Positions 20,601 through 32,705 of a stretch of DNA of 64,000 nt are shown here, piece by piece (the stretch's first letter is position 1; each line of letters opens with the position of its first letter). The notes beneath the pieces were generated by a model. It did no database searches. It was given only the letters and a program-made list of their open reading frames with translations, and was not told the DNA's origin. Source of the stretch: Coffea arabica (Eukaryota > Streptophyta > Magnoliopsida > Gentianales > Rubiaceae). Both the position numbers and the translations under genes were made by a program. Location: the NCBI RefSeq assembly GCF_036785885.1, contig NC_092312.1:13906001-13970000 (forward strand), written 5' to 3'.

Positions 20601-22204
20601 TAGTTACCGAAAGTGTTACCAACTATTTTTTCAGGTTTGATAAATAATTACCTTTATGTTATTCTATAATTTTGGGTACCTCCGGATTTCCTTCATACAA
20701 GCCTTCAAATTACTAATCAATGTATTATTTAATTGTTTGAGAATATATAACTAGTAATATGTAGCTTTTTTTTTTCTAATTTCAGCTAAAATGCAAAAAG
20801 AGTTGGGCTATTACCAGCAAAAGTAATAGTCTCCAATGACGAAATATTGAATACCCCCAATGGCAAAGGGCAGGAAATCTGACTGTTAAATGTTGATGTT
20901 CACTATCTTCAATTTGTTTAGATTCCGAATCTCTATTAGAATTGTCCCTCGTAGAGAATTGATGTTTCTAGCTTTGGTGACATGAGATTAATTAGCTTTG
21001 AAATATTTATTCTAAGATGTAAAACAAAGTTACATTAGATTACGAACTTTGTAATGCATACCAAGGTCAATTGATACTTATTAATACACGCGACTTATTA
21101 TGTAAATGCCTCTTTACACTTAGTCAAATTTCCCTAAATGACAATTAAAACATGGAGCATATAGTTACATGCACATTTATATGATATCTGCTCAAATTCA
21201 AGAGCTAGGATGGTACCAATCAAATTGTTCCGGCGAAGATATAGTCGCTTGAGCGCCGTCAAGTTCCCAAATCCTTCCGGTATCACTCCAATCAAATTGT
21301 TGTCACCAAAATATAGTTCCTGGAGTGCCGTCAAGTTCCCAACTTCTTCCGGCATCACTCCACTAAAGTTGTTGTATGACAACCCCAGTACACGAAGCTT
21401 TGAACATTTGGACAAGGATGCTGGTATCATGCCACTTAATTTGTTACGGGAAAGGTCAAGCCATGAGAGTCCTTGAAGACGGGCACATATGCTGGATGAA
21501 AGACTACCAGACAGGCTATTACCTTGAAAAGCAATCATTTCCAATGCGGAAATATTGAACATCAGCAATGGCAAAGAACCTGAAAGCTGATTATAGTGCA
21601 GGACTATTTGCTTCAACTTGTTTAATTTCCCAATCTCCACTGGTATTGCTCCTTGTAGAGAATTAAACTTCAGACTCAATGTCTCTAGCTTTGACATGTT
21701 GGAGATAGAGGGTGGGATATAGCCGGTAAAGCTATTGTTCTTCAGAGAAAATTGTCGGAGTTGTTGGAAGGAACCAACCCAAGAGGGAATATTTCCGCTA
21801 AGCATGTTAATGCCTAAACTAAGGACTCGTAACCTGGACAGACGAATCAATTCATGGGGAAGTTCTCCGTAAAAGTTGTTCCCACTCATGTCGAGGGACA
21901 TGAGAAAGGAGAGATTGCCCAGTTGTGGAGAAATGGTGCCAGTAAGACCCAAGTTGGAGATATTCAAGGCAGTGACTCTGCGGTGGCGGGAGCCGCAAGT
22001 GACTCCTCTCCAGTCACAAACTGAGGAAGTAGCCGACCAGTTGCTTGCTAAGATTTCGTGAGGATCCCAAGTGATTTTAGCTTTCAATGAAAGAAGGGCT
22101 GATTGATCAGTGGATATGTTGGGGGCGGTCGTGGCTAAGCAAGATAAGAGAGAACCTAGCAAGAAGAGTCCAAAGGGAAAATACAAGTGAGATAATTTCT
22201 TCAT
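17609..22204 (-). CDS. LRR receptor-like kinase, subfamily XII (Xa21/EFR/FLS2 type), non-RD, 1116 aa
   Basis: The gene has three exons: 22204-21217, 20096-18093 and 17967-17609. All borders are gt-ag and the phases add up to 1117 codons. A signal peptide (about 1-24) precedes an LRR-cap domain with CDWRGVTC, then more than twenty plant-type LRRs (about 75-740). A membrane helix follows at 772-794 (GILSGIAATTIALTTAAILLL). The kinase has GKGSFGSVYKG (836-846), Lys857 in VAVK, HCDLKPDN (950-957), DFG (970-972) and APE (996-998). Cys in place of Arg before the catalytic Asp makes it a non-RD kinase, typical of immune receptors. It should sense an external ligand at the plasma membrane; the ligand cannot be inferred. 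Intron positions are the usual ones for the family. Three broken relatives lie within 25 kb. Confidence 0.93.
20097..21216 (-). other. Intron 1 of the subfamily XII kinase, containing a decayed LRR fragment
   Basis: This 1120-bp intron separates the two LRR-coding exons. At about 20828-20985 it holds a degraded copy of exon sequence from the same gene: aaatattgaa...aatggcaaag, then ctcgtagagaattgatgtttctagctttg, which parallels 21541-21700. The intron also holds the ten-T empty site (20766-20775) matching the MULE insertion site in the paralogous copy. Confidence 0.8.
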
Positions 22205-22620
22205 GATTATACTTTCAGTTTTCCCCTAAGGGATACCTTTATGGTGGGAACCTGCCTATGGTAGGAAGACGGAGACGTTAAATTGTTGTACGGCGCGTGG
22301 AAAGGAAATCTACGAGAACCGTTTGCGGATGCAATCAAAAAATACACTGACTTTCGTATGAGTTGGGGCAGGAAGTGTTTTTGCATGTTAAAATCAGAGG
22401 CATTTATGTATTTGTAAATGTACCCATTACGACCGGAAAAATGTTGCAAATGCCTTGGACAAAAAATGTACATAAAGAAGGTACCGAAATTTTAAGAAAT
22501 AATAAATGATTATCGCACACGCATGGGGGATAATAATTTGGAAGAAGGAAAAGTGGAAGTAAACGAAAGGATTCAAGCCTTCATTATATTTATATACATA
22601 TATAAATTTAGTGACCAAGT
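22205..22620 (-). promoter_or_regulatory. Promoter and leader of the subfamily XII kinase gene
   Basis: On the minus strand a TATA-like tatataaatata lies at about 22585-22597, roughly 380 bp before the start codon. Both the TATA region and the leader are preserved in inverted orientation at 27365-27794, which argues for their identity. The transcription start is inferred, not seen. Confidence 0.5.
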
Positions 22621-24540
22621 GTTTAGCTTAAGCATCCGGAAAATGGTTCCATGACTATCGTTATGGTAAAAAAAACTTATTGTAATAGGTTATAATAAAT
22701 TTAACAACCATTTGATTACCTGTTGAATTTATCCACTTGAATAGGATTATGCGTAAAAATAAGGAAGTAAGTTTGTCATCTAAAATAGTAAGTTAACGTA
22801 ATAAACTAGTAATTTTTGCAGCCCAAAACGTGAATTGAAAGTATTACGAAACATACTTTTTAAAGAGATAAATTGCAATTTTTATCCTCAATATACTTTT
22901 GAGGGAATAAGTTTATTCGAAATAATAGTATGTTTTTATACATAAATAATCATTTTTACTTATAACATAGTAAATTTCATTAATGACAAAAACATGCTTA
23001 TTTATGGCAAAAATTCTCTATTATGCTTAAAAAACTTATGCCAAGCCCATATTTTATTGTTATTTAAAATAACACTAAAATGTTTTATTAATGATTAAAA
23101 CTGAGTACCTTACTTAGTAAGTAATGTTAATATACTTGTATAAATACTTGATCATATGTGAAAAAATTAGTATTTTTGAAATTTATACATAATTAAATTT
23201 TTTCTGTTGCAGTTTTTAAAAAAAGTAAGCGAAAATTTTTTTGCGCAGAGCACCAAAATCCACAAGTCAAAATAGTTGGTTTGAAAGGAAAAGATACAGC
23301 TGAATAGCATTGTTTAAAGCACCAAATAAATAGATGTAAAATGCTGGTTAAAAACTGGTACTTTGACATATAATAAAGGAAAGTCATAAAAATCAGGCCA
23401 TTTATGGAAAAAGTTTTCATTAATAAAAATTCCAACTCTTCACGGCTTTCTTACCAGTCCTCCAAAGCATGAGCAAAGTGCCAATAATTGAAATAGTAAT
23501 TTTTTCAATTTATACAGAATTAATTTATTTTTTGCAAATTTAAAAAAAAATTGAAATTTTTTTTATCAAAAAGCACATAAGTCAAAAGGATTGGTCTAAA
23601 AGAGAAAGGAATAGCATATATGTACAGTACTTATATTTCACGTTCGAAGGACTACAGTGTTGTTTTTGACAATACCCCGAAAAATATGTAATGCAAACGA
23701 AATCGATTCTTCATTAGTTAAAATACCAAATCTGTGATTGTGTTTTAACTGTTATCCATTGGTATTCTAAAGTATCATTTTTTCATCCAATACCACCTCT
23801 TTAACACCCATTTTTCCTTAAAAATTTTATTTATTGGATGAAAAAATAAACCTTTTATGCAACAAAACACTAGCTCTTTGTAGCTTTCCTCCATTATAAG
23901 AACAGAGTACCCATTTTTTCATAAAAAAATTTATTTATCAGATAAGATAAAAATTAACCCATTTTTCAATAAAACACTAGTTATTTATGGTTTTCGTCCA
24001 TTATAAGAACATAGTACCCATTTATAAACAAAAAAAATTATTTATCAAATAAAATAAAAATAAACTTATTTTCCAATAAAACATTAACTCTTTATGATTT
24101 TCCTCCATTATAATAACAGAGTATCCATTTTTGCATAAATAAAATTTATTTATCGGCTAAACTAAAATTAAATCCATTTTTCAATAAAACACTAGCTCTT
24201 TATGACTTTTCTCCATTATAAGAACAAAGTACCATAACAAAATTTGTGGATTAATTAAAATAAAAATAAATCTATTTTTCAATAAAACACTATCTCTTTG
24301 TGACTTTCCTCCATAATAAGAATACAGTACCTACCTTTCCATTAAAAAGTGTATTTATCGAATAAAATAAAAATAAACCCGTTTTCTAATAAAACACTAG
24401 CTCTTTATGACTTTTTTCCATTATAAGAACAAATAACCCATTTTCACATAAAAGAATTTATTGGATAAAATAAAAATAAATCCATTTTTCAATATAGCAT
24501 CAGCTACTTATGGTTTTCCTCCATAAATTATCTATTTTCA
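22226..24540. repeat. Left arm of a giant imperfect inverted repeat
   Basis: From ggatacctttatggtggg at 22226 inward, the sequence is the diverged reverse complement of 27794 back to about 25670. Paired landmarks are 22250 with 27770 (gggaacctgcctatg), 22590 with 27400 (TATA region), 23200-23435 with 26543-26780, and 23690-23780 with 26190-26280. The arm starts about 22 bp upstream of the kinase start codon, so it contains the whole promoter. Confidence 0.85.
23820..24540. repeat. Tandem array, unit about 107 bp, about seven copies (left arm)
   Basis: The phrase tccattataagaacaga recurs at about 23890, 23997, 24104, 24212, 24310, 24417 and (decayed) 24520. Between repeats each unit carries tttatttatc.gataa, then aataaa.ccatttttcaataaaacactag. 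Units differ by substitutions and small indels, so the array is old. Confidence 0.9.
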
Positions 24541-25669
24541 TACGTTAATTTATTAGTTAGATAAAATCAGAATGAATTAGGTTGAACAACAAATTACCCT
24601 TTACGATGAAATTGAAATACAGAAAAGTAATCCATAGCAAGTTTTAACTCCATTTCCAATACAAAAATATGCTACAAATTCTTTTGGCAAACGCAAGACA
24701 CCTCATTCATAAAGTCTCAAGAAATCTTTCCAACCATTATGCAAAAGTAACTTATTCATTCTAAATTTTTAGCATCAATTTGATTATCAGTTGGACGTAT
24801 CCACCTGAATAGGATAATATGTATTTTCTGAGCCGGGACACGAGACATAATAGGAATTAAACTTGCATTAATGTAAACCTAACAAAATGAGAAAAATAGC
24901 ATAACAATTAATACAATAATAAGAATAACAAAATTGGTATAACAAAATTAGTTTAGTCTACAAATTTATTTTTTTCTGCAGATAGTTTACGAATATGACA
25001 TTCAACCACTAAAAAAAAGACATATATATCTGTCTATATGTATTGCAGTGAGAATTTTAGATAAGGAGCTTTTCAAATTGTCTAAAGTTCGAATACTATT
25101 TATTACAATTTTACATTTCTAAAATTAAGAAATGTTTATCTCACAACTAATCCTTTAACTGCTCGTACAAATCCTATAATCGTGCTCATGTTTTTCCCAC
25201 ATTTTCCCCACTAACCAATAAAATTAAAACTCTCGAATTTTAACTAACAGATAATAACCAACTATATCAAATTAATATCTGTAAATTCCAATTAACATCT
25301 CACATTTACTGCTGACTTTACTGATAGTATTAACTAACAGTTATTACTGACATTCACATCTCATACTTACCACATTACTCATAGTAATAACTAACTGTTA
25401 ATTTAAGATATTCGCAACAGCGAAAGTCACATATCCAAAATTTAGGAGCATGTTGAAATTATAATTTTCACAATTCAATGTATTTTACTGCCACAATATA
25501 GTTTACTCTCAGAATCATTCACAAAACTGCTGCACACTAATCCAATTGACCCATTTAATTTGGCATCATATAAATTCAATACAGTGAAAAAATTACGTAT
25601 CATACATTTTTTCACTAAGGATAAATCTCAGTTACAAATATTTCAGTCAGTGACAAAGCCAAGATTTTT
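24541..25669. other. Spacer of the giant inverted repeat
   Basis: About 1.1 kb of AT-rich sequence separates the arms. I see no coding frame, no transposase motif and no clear repeat in it. Short runs such as actaacagataataac and its variants recur near 25240-25400. Confidence 0.6.
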
Positions 25670-26200
25670 TTTTCTAGAAAGGTTAAAATAGGTACTCAGT
25701 TTTTATAATGGAAAAAAGTCATAAAGAGTTAGTGTTTTATTGAACAATGGATTTATTTTTATTTCATCCGATAAATAGATTTGTTTATGCAAAAATGGGT
25801 ACTCTGTTCTTATAATGGCGGAAAGCCATAAAAATCTAGTGTTTTATTGAAAAATCAAATTTTCATGTATTTTATCCGACAAATAAATTGGTTTATGGGA
25901 AAATTGGTGTTAAAGAGGTGGAATTTTTCTAGAGGGGCTGAAATGGGTACTCTATTTTTATAATGGAGGAAAGCCATAAAGAGTTAGTGTTTTATTGAAC
26001 AATTGATTTATTTTTATTTCATCCGATAAATAAATTTGTTTATGCAAAAATGGGTACTCTGTTCTTATAATGGAGGAAAGCCATAAATAGCTACTGTTCT
26101 ATTCAAAACCGAATTTTCATGTATTTTATCCGATAAATAAATTGGTTTATGGGAAAATTGGTGTTAAAGAGGTGAAATTTTATGGAAAAATGATACTTTA
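25670..26200. repeat. Tandem array, unit about 107 bp, about four copies (right arm, inverted)
   Basis: Reverse-complement versions of the left-arm unit (ataatggaggaaagccataaa, then agtgttttattgaa) recur at about 25705, 25810, 25950 and 26067. One interval is longer because it includes a second short motif, aaattggtgttaaagaggtg, which also occurs at 26155. Confidence 0.85.
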
Positions 26201-27794
26201 TGATACCAATGGATAACAGTTACAACACAATTACAGATTTGACATTTTAAATAGTGAAGAATCGGTTCCGTTTCGATTACATATTTTTCGGGATATTTTT
26301 AAAAAATAGCACTATAGTCCTTCGAACATAAACTATAGGTACTGTACGTATATGCTATTCTTTTCCCCGTTACACCATTCCTTTGACTTATATGCTTTCT
26401 CATAAAAGATTTTCATTCATTTTTTTAAATGGAAAAAAAATAATGAAATATGTATAATTCGAATAAAATACTATTTTAATTATTGCCATTTTGCTCATAC
26501 GTTGCAAGACTGATAAGAAAACCGTAAAGCGTTGCTATTTTTATGAATGACAACTTTTCTCGTAAATGGTCTGCTTTTTATGTCTTTCCTTTATTATATG
26601 TCAACGCACCTGCTTTTAACGAGTATTTTACATCTAATTTATTTAGTATTGTAAACAATGATATTCAGAATGTTTCTTTCCCTTTTAGACTAAGAACTTT
26701 GACTTGTGAATTTTTGTGCTCTGAGAAAAAAGATTTTCACTTACCTTTTTTTTTAAAACTGCAAAAGAAAAAATCAATTTCCCCATAAATCTCAAAAATG
26801 CTTATTTATACACATACCATCAAGTATGTATACAAGTATAATAATTGTACTGATTCAGTAACGTACTCAGTTTTAATCAGTAATAATACATTTATGTGTT
26901 ATTTCAAATAACTCTAAAATATGGGATTCGTATAAGTTTTTTAAGCATAATACAATATTATGGCAATGAATTAGCATGTTTTTGTCATTAATCAAATTTA
27001 CTATGTTATAACTAAAACTCATTATTTCTGTATAAAAATATATTTTTACTTCAAATAAACTTATTCCCTCAAAAGTATATTTGGAATATACTATTGTAAT
27101 TTATCTCTTTAAAAAGTATGTTTCATATTACTTACAATTTACCTTTTCGACTGCAAAAGTTACTAATTTATTACGCTAACTTACTATTTTGAATGACAAA
27201 TTTACTCCCTCATTTTTACCCATAATCCTATTCAAGTGGATAAATCTAACGAGTAATCAAATGGTCGCTAAAATTTTTAGAACCTATTATATCATATCTA
27301 AAACTGTGTTATTTACCGTATCGATAGTTATGGGACCATTTTCCTAGATGCTTAAGCTGAACACTTGAGTACTAAACTTATATATGTATATAAATATAAT
27401 GAAGGCTTGAATCCTTTCGTTTACCTCCACTTTTCCTTCTTCCAAATTATTATCCCGCACGCGTATGTGATAATCATTTATTATTTCTTAAAATTTCAGT
27501 ACCTTCTTTACGCACAATTTTTGTCCAAGGCATTTGCAACATTTTTCCATTGGTAATGGGTACATTTGCAAATACATAAATGCCTCTGATTTTAACATGC
27601 AATAACACTTCCTGACTCAACTCGTACGGAAGTCAGTGTGCTTTCTAATTGTATCCACAAACGATTCTCGTATATTTCCTCTTCACGTGCTGTGCAACAA
27701 TTTAACGTTTCTGTTTGGACTGTGTATAACGTAAACACGTGTTGCTCTCTGTCGGCCTTCCTATCATAGGCAGGTTCCCACCATAAAGGTATCC
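25670..27794. repeat. Right arm of the giant inverted repeat (ghost promoter at its outer end)
   Basis: This is the reverse complement of 22226-24540 with many substitutions and indels. Its outer end (27365-27794) keeps the TATA region tatatatgtatataaatata and the leader of the subfamily XII kinase in plus orientation. No LRR coding sequence follows: after ggtatcc at 27794 the sequence is unrelated. Either a divergent sister gene was lost or only the promoter was duplicated in inverted form. Confidence 0.85.
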
Positions 27795-29676
27795 AGCATT
27801 TAAGACAACAGACACGGGCTAATAATGTCTATTGCAGGTACTTATATATATACATACCAGACACTTGGTACATCTAATGCACGTATGCCAGGACAAAGAT
27901 AGAGACACTAATAGCATGAATTCTGACCGGATGAAATTTGGTTTTGAAATTATCTTCCAGATTAAAACATACTTCTGCATAGCAAGTCAACTCTGGTTCT
28001 TTTTTATTTTTTACTTTACATCAAATTTTAAAAACCTAAATACCTTTATTTTCTCCCAGATCATTTATAGGGGATATTAGGTGTCAATCCTCCAGGAAAA
28101 ATTGTCAATTACCAATGGTTTTCAATTTCTTTATTCTTTAGATAACCACAAATTAAAGCAAGTAAATCTAATCTACAATCGTAAAATTAAATAAAGTAAA
28201 AATGACATTAAAAAACTCCTAGGGTTATGAAATTCCTTCCTACTCTTACAAGTAAAATTACTGATTAATTGAATGTCATTATCTTAACTAAACATGGTGT
28301 AATTTCCTAATCTATATAAAACATATTCTTGTAGTGAATCATCTATACTTGTTATCAAACTATACTTGTTTCGTGCGTGGCTTTTTCCGTGATTATGAAC
28401 TAAACACTTTATTCTAGTAAAAAACAACAGAGGATTTGGTTCATCTAAAATTGTAAGATCGAATTGATTATATTTAATTCTTTTATTACTAGTATTCGTA
28501 TGTTTTCTAATTTAATTTCTTATTGCTATTATATTTTTTGAATATCAAGGGCGTCCGATATTTAATTTAATCTAATAACCAAAAATCAATAAGAGTAGTT
28601 ATATCCGTAATTATTTAATTGCTTTACAATAATGGTAACTGGCATGATTGGATTTGTGTCAGGCGACATATGTGTTAGTTTAAAATAACTCTCGTAACGT
28701 GTTATTTGATTAAAATAGGACTTCTCTAATTCTTAAAGCAATTGAAAATTTGAACTCTAAGGTCGTACCTAGGGTTATTTCTTGATTAAGGCAGTAGTTA
28801 ACGATCGTACCTTAATCACCAATATAGCAAGGATTGTCATCACGTGTTTGACAGTTATAATTTTATTTATCTGTTAATAAGTTAAATTATTATTGCATCA
28901 GTGATCAATTTTAGTGAATCATTTCTGAAATTATTCCTTGGTTAGAATTTATTTATTAATGTTTCACTTTAATAACTTATCACTTAGGCCTTGTTATTTG
29001 AGTTATTTAATTATTCTTATTTTTATAAAAAATCTCCCTTACTCTGTGTTCTAGAAAAAATGAATTATTTTCAGTCTCGGTGAATTCGACCCTTCTCACC
29101 GTTATATGCAAAATTTATATTTTATTTGAATAAATATTTATTATTGTACAAACTCAATACCTGTCAAGAACAACCGTTCATTACGCCAATTTTTTTTGGC
29201 TATATTGAGCACTCACTCTCAACTCACTTTCGGTCACACTCGCTCTCTCAACTTCTTCATCTGATTTTTCTCCGAGACATTTTTACAAGTCTTCGACGTG
29301 TATTCTGGGCTAACGGGCTAAGACAAACCAAGACGACCAAGACTTTGGGATGTACAACAACGCTACAATGCCATTTTTCCACATAATCGGAACATTATCT
29401 TCCCATTCGACACAGAACACAATTTTGTATTTTATACTTATCTTCCCAATCAAGCCGAAAGACATACAAACAAATTTTGCTGATTTTAGACGTAAATCTA
29501 TGAAATTGTATTGCTTAAATTCATCGTTCAATCGTTTTCCTCAATTGCAGTCTTCATTGCAGACAGTGCCATAGTCGTCAAGGTGATAAGGTGACTACAA
29601 ATACAAAAAGGTCCTTTGCCGGTGTCAACATTCGCATTTAGTGATACAAATTTATCTTCTTTTTTTTTTTGTTCCC
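27795..29676. other. Gene-free AT-rich stretch
   Basis: No reading frame resembles a known protein. The phrase ctcggtgaattcgaccctt near 29078 recalls a phrase common in Ty3/gypsy (Athila/Tat-like) untranslated regions, so a retrotransposon relic is possible, but neither LTRs nor coding domains can be seen. Confidence 0.4.
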
Positions 29677-30493
29677 ACTCTTTCAAATATAGTCCAATGA
29701 GAAGCAAATTGAAGGTTTGAGTAAAAAATCTTTGCTTCCTATCTTTTAACTTCATTTGATGACATATATAAGTATGTTGAAGGGAAAAAATCTTTGAGTT
29801 TACACAAAATAACAAAAGAAAACAAGAAAGAAGAAAATTCTTGTCATCACAAGATGACTTGAAATAAAGCAAGAGATGCAGACGCCTATGTAAACTACAA
29901 ATGAGTTGCTCTATGCTCTCTTATTTTGGAAAATAAGCCATTCTCGGATCCTAAATAGGAAGTATGGATTAAATGATCTTCATATATATCTTATAGATTT
30001 TCACGAGAAGAATTTCCGACCCATTGTAATTTCAATTATTTTAGATAATTTGTACAAAAGGAAGACCATCTATTAATAGATCTAGCTGCTATATTAAAAT
30101 GCAATACTTTATCCAAGAGAATTCACAACTAAATCAATTAAAGGGCATTGTCCAAAATGAGGAACGAAAGTTATAAAAAGTGGACCAACTAAAGCCAAAT
30201 GCAAAATCTAAGAACATTTGATGAGTAAATTTTAAGAGCTCTTCTTAAAGCAAAAGCTTGGGGAGGGGGCGAGGCGGAAGTCAACGGGGCTTTCTCCCAA
30301 AATTATAGGGCAGCGAGAGGAGGACTTCAAAAGTATTTCTCAAAATTTATAGGGGATCAAAGTTCAAAACTACAACCCCTGCGACCGTCTCTCTTGCAAT
30401 TTCTAATTTGCCCTAATTCCACTATGTATCCTTAATGTTTTTATCAATTTAATTTTTACCTTTCTATTTTTTTTGGTGCAACTTCACAAACAA

Positions 30494-30665
30494 TGAGTGT
30501 GTTTGGATTGTAAGTTATTTGAAATATTTTTACTGTAGCACTTTTTGTGATGTGATGTATGTGAGATAAAAAGGTAATTGGGAAGATAAAAAGGTGTATT
30601 GGAAATTATAATGGTGATGTCAGCAAATATATTTGACCAAATAATTGGCTGTCCAAACACACTCA
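30494..30665. mobile_element. Tourist-like MITE, about 172 bp
   Basis: The element has perfect 13-bp terminal inverted repeats, gagtgtgtttgga and tccaaacacactc, flanked by aat on both sides. The homologous position in copy 1 (about 2926) has uninterrupted sequence with a single aat. The core tactgtagcactttttgtga, then atgtatgtgagataaaaagg, defines the family in this window. A 3-bp target duplication suggests the PIF/Harbinger (Tourist) superfamily. It encodes nothing. Confidence 0.85.
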
Positions 30666-30697
30666 ATAGTATTATTATACTCTTACTTTGCAAATTA

Positions 30698-30875
30698 TGG
30701 TTCTGTTTGGATTGTAAGTTATTTGGGATTATTTGAGATATTTTTACTGTAGCACTTTTTGTGATGTGATGTATGTGAGATAAAAAGATATTGGGAAGAT
30801 AAAAAGGTGTATTGAAAATTGTAAAGATGATGTAAGCAAATAAAATTGAGAAAATATGAAGCAATCCAAACAAAC
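30698..30875. mobile_element. Second Tourist-like MITE of the same family
   Basis: The ends are ggttctgtttggattg and caatccaaacaaactc, with a ttat (or tta) repeat on both sides. Copy 1 shows the uninterrupted gcaaattatatttgc near 2949-2963. The core matches the neighbour 30 bp away, so the same family struck twice within about 35 bp. Confidence 0.85.
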
Positions 30876-31031
30876 TCTTATATTTGCGCACGTACGTCTT
30901 CATGACCTAACTCAATTTGGTGACAACATTAATCAGGATGTCGTGAGATCTTTAGTTTGACTCTCAAATTCTCTCTTTTTTTTAATTTTTTATCCTTGTA
31001 AGATTTAGAATCTTTCTTGAACAAAAATAAA

Positions 31032-31068
<37 letters not shown>

Positions 31069-31689
31069 TCAAATAACATAAAATTGAATGCTAACTAATT
31101 CACAATCTAAAGTTAACGCATCCCAATCTTTCACACTATTTAAGAGAGGTACGGATACTTAGGATTACGCGCATCCCAACTGCTCTCCTTTATTATTAAA
31201 AAAAAATGGGTTGTGTCGACCTTACTAGGAAAAAAAAAACAAAGCTACTCTCCTTTGTCAATGAAGAAAAATATTGTACATGCACATATTAATTTCACCT
31301 ATTTCTATCAAGAGTACCAAGAAATGAGGTAATTTGGGACGTTTTGCCAGCTCAAGGATGCAAATTAAGTCTTTAACATGCAAAATGAGATTGGATGTAC
31401 ATTACTTAAAATAAAGTTGGTTCTTGATTAGATTATTCATCGAAAGGAGACAAGAATATGAAGGATGCAAAGACTGAGATAGCGATAGCATTCACCCATG
31501 GGGGCCAAACGGGGCTGGGAAAGAAGGGGACGGGCAGGGCATGGTCGAAAGGAATCCCCTGCCTATGTTCTTCCTTAAGAAAACATGAGTGATGGATCTA
31601 GAACAAAGATATTTGTACTAATTTTTATTCCAAAAAAAAAGAGAAGAAGATATCCATCTTTTCTTTATCACATATTGAAAATTCCAAGT

Positions 31690-32030
31690 CCAAGTCCAAG
31701 TCTGCACAAGATTACGCTTCAAGCATTCAATAATTGGAGTCCCAAGTCTTCTCCGAAAGTGAGTTGTGAACTTTATCTCAGCCATAATGTAGCAGATAAA
31801 GCAAATTAGCTTGATTTCTGGGACAATGTCTCGATGTGGAACACAAATAGTTAACTAACCAAGGAAGATGGTTAACTGACAAATATCTGAACAAGAGCAT
31901 TGAAAAAATCAGCAAACGGTTACACAATGGACAACGCTGATCAGCAATGACGCCCCACCTTATCAACCTGTCTTTAGCATCCAATCGATATTTCTACACA
32001 TAACTCATATGATAAAGGCAGGTCATAACA
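31690..32030 (-). pseudogene. LINE relic, zf-RVT tail, copy 2
   Basis: The minus strand reads DAKDRLIRWGVIADQRCPLCN, a good match to the zinc-binding domain that follows reverse transcriptase in plant L1-type LINEs. Frame breaks follow within 50 residues. It is the duplicate of 3750-4190. Confidence 0.65.
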
Positions 32031-32524
32031 ATTCCATTGCTGGCTTAATGAAGAAAGACACAGTCTCATCCCTTTCCTCTTCCCATTGGCAGTTTAATAC
32101 TACCAAACTGCCTCACTATAGTACGGCCATATTTCCGCAACAGAGGGTACCATTAATTTTCGAACCATATAAAAGTGGAATCTCCATTGCCAATTACTGA
32201 CACGATATAATCTGGTGGTAAATGTATCTTAGTTGGACTTTTTCTTTTCTCCAAAATCTGGAATAGTCAGTAGGATTTGATACCGCCTAGAGCCCAGAAC
32301 TTCATCCCTCAAGTTTCAGAGGTTTGATAGGAAGTTGTTTCCTCACATAGAAACTCAGCGCATACCATTATTCCGAATGGAATGCCATATGGAATTGCAG
32401 TTAATATGAAACTGGATGCACTGGTAACATACTGAAATTGTTTTGACGTCAATATAAACATGAGAAAATAACTTGTTTCATCCTTCACATTGTAGTTAAA
32501 AATTTCTTTTGTCTTTCCAACTTC

Positions 32525-32705
32525 TTATTTAGATGCTCAACCTCGGGCTTGAGCAAGTTGGCGTCTACAACCTGAATTGCTCCTTTACGCAGAAAGTCTT
32601 CAACCCAACACTTTTGGCTGAAATCTTCTTTGAACATTAGACTACTAGGCTTCATTCTTTTAAACGTTCCATCAATATTATGCCAAAGGTATGCGCATAC
32701 TTAGA
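32525..32705 (-). pseudogene. Relic of a subfamily XII receptor-kinase last exon, copy 2
   Basis: The plus strand tctttgaacatta.actactaggcttcattctt and ttgagcaagttggcgtctac parallel 17790-17900 in the intact gene. No long frame survives. The part encoding the C-terminal MKDVVA motif seen in copy 1 is deleted. Confidence 0.7.

Larger units (their letters stand above)
29677..32520. repeat. Segmental duplication, block A copy 2 (partner 1-117 and 2205-5010)
   Basis: The alignment with copy 1 is collinear. Differences are the absence here of the 2.1-kb insertion, the presence of two MITEs (30494-30875), and a gap of about 300 bp near 32510 that removes the end of the receptor-kinase relic. An AAT microsatellite lies at 31027-31063. 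Confidence 0.85.

Noticed and set aside
23193-23435. Matching frames at 23193-23435 (minus) and 26543-26788 (plus) sharing SFPF...LTC.F.CS
   Set aside because: They are mirror parts of the inverted repeat. The first codons, lengths and flanks are not preserved, and there is no domain, so non-coding repeat sequence is the simpler reading.
23820-24540. CRISPR-like array
   Set aside because: The units are about 107 bp and directly adjacent with no unique spacers, in a plant nuclear context.
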